DNA of 40,688 nt, from the IMG/VR virus record IMGVR_UViG_3300046328_000109, positions 1 to 40,688 of that record; one strand, written 5' to 3'. Below the pieces are notes generated by a model. That model searched no databases. It saw nothing but the letters and a program-made list of their open reading frames with translations, and was not told where the DNA came from. Source of the stretch: a virus. The translations under genes and the position numbers were made by a program. Of the stretch, positions 1 through 6,631 are shown piece by piece; position 1 is the first letter of the stretch, and each line of letters starts with the position of its first letter.

Positions 1-109
1 ATAAATCAAAAAAAGTTTCCTCTAAAAGTTTTGTGTATTTAAACTCATCATCTATTAGATTGGGGTGAATATGGTTTTTATAAATATCATTTATATAATT
101 GCAGAACAT
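1..109 (-). CDS. Partial small protein, dispersed 'YINxIY' paralogue family
   Basis: Only the first 36 codons are present; the gene runs off the left edge. It starts with ATG at 109, three bases after the stop of the gene before it. The visible start (MFCNYINDIYKNHIHPNL, then DDEF and a tyrosine) closely matches the starts of the genes at 19704-20168, 21147-21692 and 35064-35507, so it is a member of the same phage family. The function of that family is unknown. I infer homology from the shared YIN-x-IY, N/P-x-L and D-E-F/L spacing, all seen directly in the translations. Confidence 0.7.
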   Translation of the reverse strand, partial: MFCNYINDIYKNHIHPNLIDDEFKYTKLLEETFFDL

Positions 110-112
110 AAC

Positions 113-592
113 TTATAATTTTTCAAACTTTTTATAAACATCTTCAATATTGTAAACTAAATCTTTACCTGTTATTGATTTATATAAATTTTGGAACTCG
201 TGAACATAAAATTCTTTCTTTATGTCTTTATTCCACAAGACAATTAAATCGTTTGGAATTTTCTTATCTTTATCAAATTCAGTTATTATTAAATAATCAC
301 CAGAAAATGATAATTTTAATTCACCAGATTCAAATCTAGAGATATCATATTCATATGAATTAAATCCATTTTTTACACCACCAAGAAGAATATGCCAATC
401 ATTTGTTATTGGAATTCCACAATAGTTATCTTTAAAAAACCACTCGAAACTTTCATCGCATTGACACCAGACTTGTTCAAATTCCCTATCATCGTTACCA
501 ATTTCAAGAACATTACCAATAAGTGATGTGTCTTCAAATTTCACACCACTACCAATCCAATTACCAACTTTAATATCAGTATTTTTTAACAT
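113..592 (-). CDS. Hypothetical protein of a Bacteroidetes-phage family
   Basis: A 159-residue soluble protein with no membrane segment or signal peptide. The N-terminus has an I-x-V-G-N-W-I element, followed by a middle ITNDWHILLGG and a C-terminal VHEFQNLYKSITGKDL. This order (I-G-N-W/Y start, PIT-x-E/D-W in the middle, VHxLQNLYxxLTGxEL end) is a layout I associate with small proteins common in phages and prophages of Bacteroidetes. No biochemical role is known to me. It lies in a tight run of small genes after the metallophosphatase, 11 bases from the next gene, with no late motif in front, so it probably belongs to the early/middle operon starting near 2500. Confidence 0.7.
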   Translation of the reverse strand: MLKNTDIKVGNWIGSGVKFEDTSLIGNVLEIGNDDREFEQVWCQCDESFEWFFKDNYCGIPITNDWHILLGGVKNGFNSYEYDISRFESGELKLSFSGDYLIITEFDKDKKIPNDLIVLWNKDIKKEFYVHEFQNLYKSITGKDLVYNIEDVYKKFEKL

Positions 593-603
593 AATTAATT
601 AAT

Positions 604-807
604 TTATATTACATTAGTTTTAACAACCGTTACTATAGCAACAAAGTCATTAACAGTTGCCTTTACATCATTATCATATCCAAGTATATCAACGTTTTCC
701 AATTCTATATTTTCAAATTCTCTTAATTTATCAACACAATAGTTTCTAATTGCATCTTTAATTTCTCTTTCATTTAATTTAAATGAACTTACTGTTTTTA
801 TTTCCAT
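604..807 (-). CDS. Small hypothetical protein (67 aa)
   Basis: A short protein with an N-terminal segment (KLNEREIKDAIRNYCVDKL) that looks helical and a beta-like second half ending in a run of alternating hydrophobic residues (VNDFVAIVTVV). The alternation L-x-E-x-x-I-x-x-A-I is often seen in small phage proteins of unknown role. It lies 8 bases after the metallophosphatase stop and 11 bases before the next gene, so it is presumably co-transcribed with them. I cannot assign a function; the coding call rests on tight packing, strand and an unbroken frame. Confidence 0.6.
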   Translation of the reverse strand: MEIKTVSSFKLNEREIKDAIRNYCVDKLREFENIELENVDILGYDNDVKATVNDFVAIVTVVKTNVI

Positions 808-815
808 ATTTTTAA

Positions 816-2432
816 TTAATCCAATTCAATATACGTTTCAGTTATTTTATTGGTATACTTTGATACTACTTGATAAACAAATGCTGGACAAGTATATCCA
901 AAGTTTGCATCTGTCCATGTTGATCCCCCATATATTGAGGGAATATTGGTGTACTTTAGTTTCTTTCCAACTTCGCTGGCGTATTGGTGTAGGTCACCTT
1001 TAACTACTGAAATATATTTGGAAGTTATTTTATTGTGTTTAATGTAGTTATCAAAAAATAGTTCTGTTTTAAAATCTAAATGTAATGGAAGATTTCTAAT
1101 CATCTTATCATTATCCTTTCCGTGATTAATGATATATGTATGTTCACCGTATGTTATATGCTCAACAAACTTTTCAAACATTTTGAATTTTAAATCTGGA
1201 AACTTAAAATCAAATATATATTTTAATGCATAATTGGCATTATATTCAGCATCACCTCCGTGATTGGATTCGGCAACGGAAACAAATTCAATATTATTTG
1301 CCAAATCAAATCCATGTAATTCTTGAAAAAACATAACCATTGATTCAACATATGTTTTAAATTGTTCTCTATCATTCATATTTTGTGGAAGTTTATGTCC
1401 ACCTCTTGTTGTTTCAGCTTTCCAACCATCTAATGCATCGCCAAGATTCATGACAATAATCTTATCGAATTTTTTATTATCTTGTTTAAGTTCTCTAACT
1501 TCGGATAGAATTTGTTTTAATCTAGAATAATAAACTTCTTTGTTATATGGTTTGCTGAATTGTGCATTGTTGTTTGATGCACCAATATGATGATCTGATA
1601 AAAATATAATAAGTGCTTTCTCTGATGCATTATTTGAATATGTAACACTAAATTTATTTATATCATTAATATTCTCAAATACTTCCTTTACTATTCCATT
1701 ATACCAAGCTCTTTTATCTTTTAACTCCATTAATTCAGATTGGGTATCTCTCAATACCTTTTCAACAAATAATGGTTTTTGTTCAACATATTTCTTTAAT
1801 GCTGAATGTTCTTTGGCCTTTAGTGCAAATTCAGCAATCTCATCTTCTGATTTATTTTCCAATATATGTTTTGGAAATAATCTATCTTTGGTAATATTGA
1901 ATACTCTAAGAAGTCTTTTAAACTGTTGAAATGTTAGATATGGAAAATAACTAGATACTGTATTTCTAGTTACATATGGATAGTTCGCAAAAATCTGCTC
2001 CATTTGATCAGTCGTAAGATGTCCAATAAATGGATCTTCATCTCTAATCAAAATATGGTAATTATATTTAGTTATTTTATTTGATGTATCTCTATCTTCC
2101 CATGTTTTTGATCTTTCTAAATCAATACCCTCATCCTCATTTAACACATTTTTATGCTGAGTATTTAATGTATAATTATATGTTGATGATGCTTTATCTC
2201 TATTGGATATAATATCACACAATTGTAGAAATTTATTTACAAATAATACATCATAATGATATGGTAAATTATTTTCACTTACATATTTAGTAAGTGTTTT
2301 ACGTACACTTCTAATTGTTCTACCACAAAATCCTAATTGACTACAAACTTGTGTATATGGTTTATTTTCACTTATTGCTTTTTCAAGTACTTCAATTGCT
2401 CTTAATAATGTGTTATTGGGAATATTATTCAT
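816..2432 (-). CDS. HTH-plus-calcineurin-like metallophosphoesterase
   Basis: 538 residues. The first 50 or so resemble a helix-turn-helix (CSQLGFCGRTIRSVRKTL). The C-terminal half carries calcineurin-like metallophosphoesterase motifs in order: SDHHIGA near 278, GDALDGW near 331, a SNHGGD element near 391 in the position of GNHD/E, INHGKD near 436, and GDLHQY near 483. These supply the Asp, His and Asn ligands of a two-metal centre. Related phage proteins are annotated as metallophosphatases and sometimes compared to SbcD/Mre11 nucleases, so a nucleic-acid phosphodiesterase role near the resolvase is plausible but not shown. The Gly of GNH is replaced by Ser. The gene starts at ATG 2432 after a leader holding a palindrome and a TAnnTTTG element. 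Confidence 0.8.
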   Translation of the reverse strand: MNNIPNNTLLRAIEVLEKAISENKPYTQVCSQLGFCGRTIRSVRKTLTKYVSENNLPYHYDVLFVNKFLQLCDIISNRDKASSTYNYTLNTQHKNVLNEDEGIDLERSKTWEDRDTSNKITKYNYHILIRDEDPFIGHLTTDQMEQIFANYPYVTRNTVSSYFPYLTFQQFKRLLRVFNITKDRLFPKHILENKSEDEIAEFALKAKEHSALKKYVEQKPLFVEKVLRDTQSELMELKDKRAWYNGIVKEVFENINDINKFSVTYSNNASEKALIIFLSDHHIGASNNNAQFSKPYNKEVYYSRLKQILSEVRELKQDNKKFDKIIVMNLGDALDGWKAETTRGGHKLPQNMNDREQFKTYVESMVMFFQELHGFDLANNIEFVSVAESNHGGDAEYNANYALKYIFDFKFPDLKFKMFEKFVEHITYGEHTYIINHGKDNDKMIRNLPLHLDFKTELFFDNYIKHNKITSKYISVVKGDLHQYASEVGKKLKYTNIPSIYGGSTWTDANFGYTCPAFVYQVVSKYTNKITETYIELD

Positions 2433-2487
2433 TCTTTAACTGTTATTTGATTTATTTCAATTTAATTTTAAACAAAACTATATCGTT

Positions 2488-2508
2488 ATGTTATAACATG
2501 CAAATTTA
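2488..2508 (-). promoter_or_regulatory. Possible host-type -7 element with adjoining 12-bp palindrome
   Basis: On the coding strand TAAATTTG (2508-2501) matches the Bacteroidota -7 consensus TAnnTTTG. One base further on is a perfect 12-bp palindrome, ATGTTATAACAT (2499-2488), where an operator would sit. The nearest upstream TTTG is 24 bases away, a little longer than the usual 19-21. The metallophosphatase start is about 55 bases downstream. The palindrome is certain; its role is inferred. Confidence 0.35.
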
Positions 2509-2820
2509 TATTTGGTTTTCTTGTAAATAAATCAAATTTCTTTCATTTTTCTCACAAATATAACTAAATTCTTCTAAATCTTTATCATCCAATCCAAACC
2601 ATTCTCCCTTTATATGTTTCAAATTATAATAATTATGTAATGAGAATTCTAATTTAGAAACAACATTTGATGTTGTTTTATAATTATTTATTAATATTAA
2701 TTCTTCAGCATTGCCTGTTTGCAATGTTTTCATTCTTTTATTAATATCTTTTGCAATACCAATCTTATAATAATTGTTAATGGAAGATTTAATTAAATAA
2801 ATATAAACAATATCTTTCAA
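2506..2820 (-). CDS. GIY-YIG-like (T5orf172/Mug113-type) protein
   Basis: 104 residues, small for a full homing nuclease but the usual size for the T5orf172/Mug113 branch of the GIY-YIG superfamily. The start has VYIYLIKSSINNYYKIGIA, where Y-x-Y and YKIGIA stand for GIY and YIG. It is followed by the arginine-containing segment KDINKRMKTLQTGNAEEL, matching the R-x-x-x-L-Q-T-G-N signature. Near the C-terminus, HNYY and GEWFGL complete the pattern. Members are thought to cut DNA, and in phages they occur as free-standing enzymes or domains. It lies between the resolvase and the metallophosphatase with 6 bases to the former, suggesting a recombination/repair cluster. Activity is inferred only. 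Confidence 0.75.
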   Translation of the reverse strand: MKDIVYIYLIKSSINNYYKIGIAKDINKRMKTLQTGNAEELILINNYKTTSNVVSKLEFSLHNYYNLKHIKGEWFGLDDKDLEEFSYICEKNERNLIYLQENQI

Positions 2821-2826
2821 ATTTAA

Positions 2827-3435
2827 TTATAATATTTTCTTTTCTCTAAGTTTTGCGACCCCAACACAATAAGCATCACTCATATCATAATTTTCTTGTG
2901 CTATATCACCTTTCTTATTGAATATCCATTGGATATCTCTTTCCATTGAGGCCACCTTTTTCCAGATGTATTCTTTCTTATCGATTTCTTTTGGAAATGA
3001 TAAAGTTTTGGTGAGTTTACCTTTAACTGTTTTGGTTTTTACAAATTCTGGACAGAATAATGATCTAGCTTCGTGTACACTAATCATCTCTGGACATATA
3101 CCAAATATAATTTTAATTATATAACAACAGACTCCATTAAATTTTTGTAACAATGCTGATGTAAATTGATTATTTGACATCATTAATGGTTCTTCAACGA
3201 ATATTGTTTTTATATCAGCTTCATATGTTGTTTTAACATGATCACGATATGAAATTAAGAATTTATAAAACTGATCACCTTTAATTAGATATCTATCTGT
3301 ATCTGGTGTAGTTTTTACATCGGTGTGTAATTTTAAATGTTTTAATTCAACCAATGCACCCTTATCATTAAATAAGGCCAATCCAATATTAGTTGTTGAT
3401 ATATCCAATCCTAAATAAAAATCTCGTGATTCCAT
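2827..3435 (-). CDS. RuvC-like Holliday junction resolvase
   Basis: 202 residues with the RNase H-fold layout of RuvC-type resolvases. There is an N-terminal strand with the first acidic residue in LGLDISTTNIGLAL (residues 8-21), a second acidic pair in IFVEEPL (about 80), and a C-terminal YDMSDAYCVG (about 183-192) with two aspartates. These would bind the metal ions that cut branched DNA. In T4-like phages branched DNA must be resolved before packaging, normally by endonuclease VII; phages without it often carry a RuvC-like enzyme instead. No late motif precedes it; the short regulator gene 3460-3609 lies 24 bases upstream and would share its transcript. Confidence 0.8.
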   Translation of the reverse strand: MESRDFYLGLDISTTNIGLALFNDKGALVELKHLKLHTDVKTTPDTDRYLIKGDQFYKFLISYRDHVKTTYEADIKTIFVEEPLMMSNNQFTSALLQKFNGVCCYIIKIIFGICPEMISVHEARSLFCPEFVKTKTVKGKLTKTLSFPKEIDKKEYIWKKVASMERDIQWIFNKKGDIAQENYDMSDAYCVGVAKLREKKIL

Positions 3436-3459
3436 TTTGTTATTTATAAAATATAATAA

Positions 3460-3609
3460 TTAATTTTTGACTTCGGTTTTCTCGATGTCTTTATTTATTA
3501 CATTCTCAACATATGGCCCAATTTTTAGGTTATTTACGTCACAATGCTTTTTTAATTTATCGTGAGTATCATCTGATATTAATACAGATTTTGATTTTTT
3601 AATTTTCAT
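3460..3609 (-). CDS. Short Arc/MetJ-like (ribbon-helix-helix) protein
   Basis: A 49-residue gene, ATG at 3609 and TAA at 3460-3462. The translation begins MKIKKSKSVLISDDTHDKL and continues through a Lys-Lys-His-Cys helix, a GPYVENVI helix and a charged tail. A short basic strand, the V-L-I-S-D-D-T-H turn and two amphipathic helices are the layout of phage ribbon-helix-helix proteins of the Arc/CopG type, which bind operators as dimers. An ATAAATAG late motif lies 16 bases before its ATG, strong support that the gene is real. Coming just before the resolvase, it may regulate that operon late in infection or act on host DNA. Target unknown. Confidence 0.75.
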   Translation of the reverse strand: MKIKKSKSVLISDDTHDKLKKHCDVNNLKIGPYVENVINKDIEKTEVKN

Positions 3610-3625
3610 ATAATATTTATTTATT

Positions 3626-3633
3626 ATAAATAG
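3626..3633 (-). promoter_or_regulatory. Late-promoter motif (site 1)
   Basis: Coding strand reads ACTATTTATAATAAAT, 16 bases before the ATG of the ribbon-helix-helix gene at 3609. It is the only late motif in front of a small regulator rather than a virion gene. It would also feed the resolvase downstream. Confidence 0.65.
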
Positions 3634-3683
3634 TATGAAAAAATAAATTCTTATAAAATTTTATTAATTTTTATAAAAAAATA

Positions 3684-4433
3684 TTAAAAATCCATTCCAA
3701 AATCAAAAGTTCTTGTTTTGGTATTATCTTTATCGATTGGATAATTTAGTTTAGCGATGCCAACCAAATCATTATTATCATCATAAATACCAATCTCTGT
3801 TATATATACTGGTGTATTTTGTTCCCATGTTGGATTGGTACTATTATTATATGTGTTTAATGGTAGGAATATATTAATATTACTTCTTTGTATGGTTGCA
3901 TTAATATCGGTTGTAATATTTCCATAAAAAAATGTTTCATCACCGAAATTTAGTTTATTGTCATCATCAATTGTTTCAGGTAGATTTAAATATTGGTCTA
4001 AATCATATATACTTGCACTCTCGTATAACGAATCACTAATACTGAAGATAACACCTACCAAATCATTTGGATTGATTGTAGTGGCTGAAAACGTGGCAAA
4101 ACCAGATATTTGATTGGTTACATCAATTATTTTCCATAATGTTGGATCTGGCCTAAGTGTTTCATCAACATAATCATATTTTTGAACAAGTGCTTTAATT
4201 CTATTCGCATTCCAACCCAATCCATTCATTTCACTTGTTGATTTCATAAATGGAAATAAATCTTCATTAAATGTGAAGTTTATTTTTTTCCCTCTATAAT
4301 CATCTGTGGTTAATTTTTGAATATACGCACAATGGATTGGTGTCTGGAATCCATATGTTGAACCAGATAAATATGTTTGATCATTTTCAAACAAATATGT
4401 TATAAATACTGTTGTTGGTAATGCTTGTGCCAT
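3684..4433 (-). CDS. Tail fibre/baseplate-associated structural protein
   Basis: 249 residues from the ATG at 4433 (MAQALPTTV). An upstream in-frame ATG at 4463 would overlap the previous gene by 28 bases, and the MAQ/MAD/MAT start is shared by neighbouring structural genes, so the shorter form is preferred. The C-terminal part has VYITEIGIYDDNNDLVGIAK, the I-T-E-I-G-I/L-Y-D pattern found at the edge of tail-collar and fibre-attachment domains, ending in an aromatic FDFGMDF. It is co-transcribed with 4436-4984 (2-base gap) from the late motif at 5001. A role in the baseplate or fibre attachment is inferred from pattern and neighbours. Confidence 0.6.
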   Translation of the reverse strand: MAQALPTTVFITYLFENDQTYLSGSTYGFQTPIHCAYIQKLTTDDYRGKKINFTFNEDLFPFMKSTSEMNGLGWNANRIKALVQKYDYVDETLRPDPTLWKIIDVTNQISGFATFSATTINPNDLVGVIFSISDSLYESASIYDLDQYLNLPETIDDDNKLNFGDETFFYGNITTDINATIQRSNINIFLPLNTYNNSTNPTWEQNTPVYITEIGIYDDNNDLVGIAKLNYPIDKDNTKTRTFDFGMDF

Positions 4434-4435
4434 TT

Positions 4436-4984
4436 TTATTCTTGATATGTTATATAAATCCAACCTCTGTTATATGATGTTGAATTATATTCAGTGCTGT
4501 CATATATTCCAGCAGTTTTTCTTCTTAAATATATTAAATCATCTGTTGATATATTTATACCACCTTCACCTTCATACAAACTACCACCAGCTATTTGTCT
4601 TATTGTACATAAAAATGGATTTAATTCAGTAGCAGAATCATTTCTAACCATAATACTAACCAATCTTAATTTTGTTTCTAAACTAGAAATACCACTAGCG
4701 ACACTTTTTGAATCGTTAGTATCCATATCCCAATCACCAATTTCTAATATTTTACTTTTTACTGTTACTTCACTAACAACACTTGAACTATCAACATATG
4801 TTGTGGTTATACCAGTTGCCGTTTTATTATTACCACCAGTATTTCCACTGAAAGCACCAAATGTACTATCAACAATATCGATTAAAGCATTTTGTAAAGT
4901 AATCCCACTAATACTTTTTAAACTATTATTTTTAATTGTACTTGTTATACCTGTATATAAATTGTTGTAGCTTTTTTGGGCCAT
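4436..4984 (-). CDS. Tail fibre-type structural protein
   Basis: 182 residues, rich in Ser, Thr, Gly and Asn. The second half follows a pattern common in phage tail fibre/spike proteins: ILEIGDWDMDTNDSKSVA, then IRNDS-like and GGINIS strands, and a final TSYNRGWIYITYQE. The SYNRGWI-x-I ending is typical of small beta-rich receptor-side domains. No enzymatic motif is seen. A late motif lies 16 bases before the start, and the gene is followed after 2 bases by another fibre-like gene. The structural assignment is fairly firm; the exact position in the tail is not known. Confidence 0.65.
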   Translation of the reverse strand: MAQKSYNNLYTGITSTIKNNSLKSISGITLQNALIDIVDSTFGAFSGNTGGNNKTATGITTTYVDSSSVVSEVTVKSKILEIGDWDMDTNDSKSVASGISSLETKLRLVSIMVRNDSATELNPFLCTIRQIAGGSLYEGEGGINISTDDLIYLRRKTAGIYDSTEYNSTSYNRGWIYITYQE

Positions 4985-5000
4985 TATATTATTGTTTTAT

Positions 5001-5008
5001 ATAAATAG
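5001..5008 (-). promoter_or_regulatory. Late-promoter motif (site 2)
   Basis: Coding strand AACTATTTATATAAAA, 16 bases before the ATG at 4984. It lies in the 34-base gap after the 524-residue tail protein and would drive the two fibre-like genes to its left. Confidence 0.7.
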
Positions 5009-5018
5009 TTTATTTATT

Positions 5019-6593
5019 TTAACCAAAGTCATCACTAAAGTCAATACTAAAATCAGCAGCATCTGTTGTTAATGTTACAAGTGCAGTGGCAACACATCCA
5101 TCTTTGGTTATATCTTTAATTCTAATCATATAATTACCAGCAGACACATTATAGAATATATTACTTGTTTGATATGTAACACCATTATCATTTGAATAAT
5201 AAATTGTTCCACTATAACCACTAGCAATAATTTCAATAGTTCCACCAGTTATAACTGTCGGTTGTGTTACATTTATATAATCAAATTCAATTGAACAAGG
5301 GTTAACACATGTACTAATATTAAATCCAGCAGAGCATTCAGGAATAGTCCAATTTCGATTGGATTTATACGACATTGCATGTAATAGTTCTTGATCTTCA
5401 ATTACAAATATTTTTAAATCAATAAAACATTTACCAACAACATTTCCATCTTCATCACCTAAATCATAATAGTATGAATCCAATCCATTAAGTGTTTTTC
5501 TTTCATTACCACAACTTAATGTTAATCCTAATGTATTACCAGTATTATAATGCCACATTATTGTTGGCAAATCCAATACTGGTGTATTTGAATCTAATGA
5601 TTCACCATAGTTATTTGTTATTGAACTATTTGTATAATGGATTATTCCAACATTTCTCAATGTTGTTCCATATGTTGCAAAACTATTTTCAGTATATGCA
5701 CTTTGAGCAATATAAACTATATCGCCAGAATATTTTTTTGTTTTATATGTTGATTTATTTTTATAATTTGCTAAAGTACCAGCTAGTGTATCACCATAAA
5801 TAATTGACATATTCCATACTCTAACATCACCAACATTATCATAATAATTTTTCATTGAATCATATTCTGATGTATTTGTCGATGTATATCCACTAGCATT
5901 TGGATATACAATAGCAAATGATGTACCTGATATACCATTAAAGTTTGGTAAATTTTTATCAACGGTGATTTGTAAATTATTTAAAGCAATTGATGTACCT
6001 GATATAATATCTTGTATTTTATACCATATGAATGGTATTGGTGAATTAATATCTATTATACTATTTTGTAATAAACTTGTACCAGTCAATCTTGGATTTC
6101 TCCACCCAATTAATATAAAATCATTTACTTGTGGTTCATTTAATACCAATCCATAAGCAGATGATTGCACAAGTGATAATGTAGTTTTACCAGTAGTATT
6201 TAATTGATGATTGCGTATTAGTAAATGTGGTTGTCTTGTTTGATCTAAGTCTAATGTAAATGTTGAACCTGACCTTAAAAAGAAACCTCTTTCACTAGCC
6301 GTATTGATTACAGTAATTTCAGTTGAATCAACGCTTGATATTGTTGTGTAATTTGATTCACTATCTGGATTTTCCTTTATATATGATTTGATTGATGGGT
6401 TTACATCTTTAGGTCTTAAAACCATTCCATCTGTTAAATCAAAAGATGTTTCTGATGCAAATTCATAATTTATTTCACTATCACCAATTGCCCATTTTTT
6501 AAACTGTAAATTACCTTCGGAAAGTTTTTTTCTTCCTAGTGTTGTTAATTTAATATTTAATGTTATTGGTGAATCTTTTATTATAAAACTCAT
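5019..6593 (-). CDS. Baseplate/tail structural protein with SprB-like C-terminal domain
   Basis: 524 residues. The N-terminus (ITLNIKLTTLGRKKLSEGNL, then KKWAIGDSEINY) has the L-T-x-x-G-R-x-x-L-x-x-G ... W-x-x-G-D-S-E-I pattern of baseplate-associated proteins in large T4-like phages of Bacteroidetes. The last hundred residues form a separate module: GTIYYSNDNGVTYQTSNIF, then NVSAGNYMIRIKD and DGCVA. Its Y-S-x-D-x-G-x-T-(F/Y)-Q-x-S and G-x-Y-x-(V/I)-x-(V/I)-K-D-x-x-(x)-G-C elements resemble the SprB repeat of flavobacterial gliding adhesins. An adhesin-like module on a tail protein suggests contact with the cell surface. A late motif lies 18 bases upstream. Confidence 0.7.
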   Translation of the reverse strand: MSFIIKDSPITLNIKLTTLGRKKLSEGNLQFKKWAIGDSEINYEFASETSFDLTDGMVLRPKDVNPSIKSYIKENPDSESNYTTISSVDSTEITVINTASERGFFLRSGSTFTLDLDQTRQPHLLIRNHQLNTTGKTTLSLVQSSAYGLVLNEPQVNDFILIGWRNPRLTGTSLLQNSIIDINSPIPFIWYKIQDIISGTSIALNNLQITVDKNLPNFNGISGTSFAIVYPNASGYTSTNTSEYDSMKNYYDNVGDVRVWNMSIIYGDTLAGTLANYKNKSTYKTKKYSGDIVYIAQSAYTENSFATYGTTLRNVGIIHYTNSSITNNYGESLDSNTPVLDLPTIMWHYNTGNTLGLTLSCGNERKTLNGLDSYYYDLGDEDGNVVGKCFIDLKIFVIEDQELLHAMSYKSNRNWTIPECSAGFNISTCVNPCSIEFDYINVTQPTVITGGTIEIIASGYSGTIYYSNDNGVTYQTSNIFYNVSAGNYMIRIKDITKDGCVATALVTLTTDAADFSIDFSDDFG

Positions 6594-6611
6594 TTAATTA
6601 ATGCATTTTAT

Positions 6612-6619
6612 ATAAATAG
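6612..6619 (-). promoter_or_regulatory. Late-promoter motif (site 3)
   Basis: Coding strand AACTATTTATATAAAA, 18 bases before the ATG at 6593, in the short gap after the large propeller-bearing tail protein. Confidence 0.7.
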
Positions 6620-6631
6620 TTTTAATAAAAA

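Noticed and set aside
4434-4463. Longer start (MDLYNISRIK) for the fibre-like gene ending at 3684
   Set aside because: It would overlap the preceding gene by 28 bases, and the MAQ start at 4433 matches neighbouring structural proteins.
4494-4970. Open plus-strand frame of 158 codons opposite a tail gene
   Set aside because: Shadow of the 182-residue structural gene; low-complexity hydrophobic product and no promoter or neighbouring plus-strand gene.
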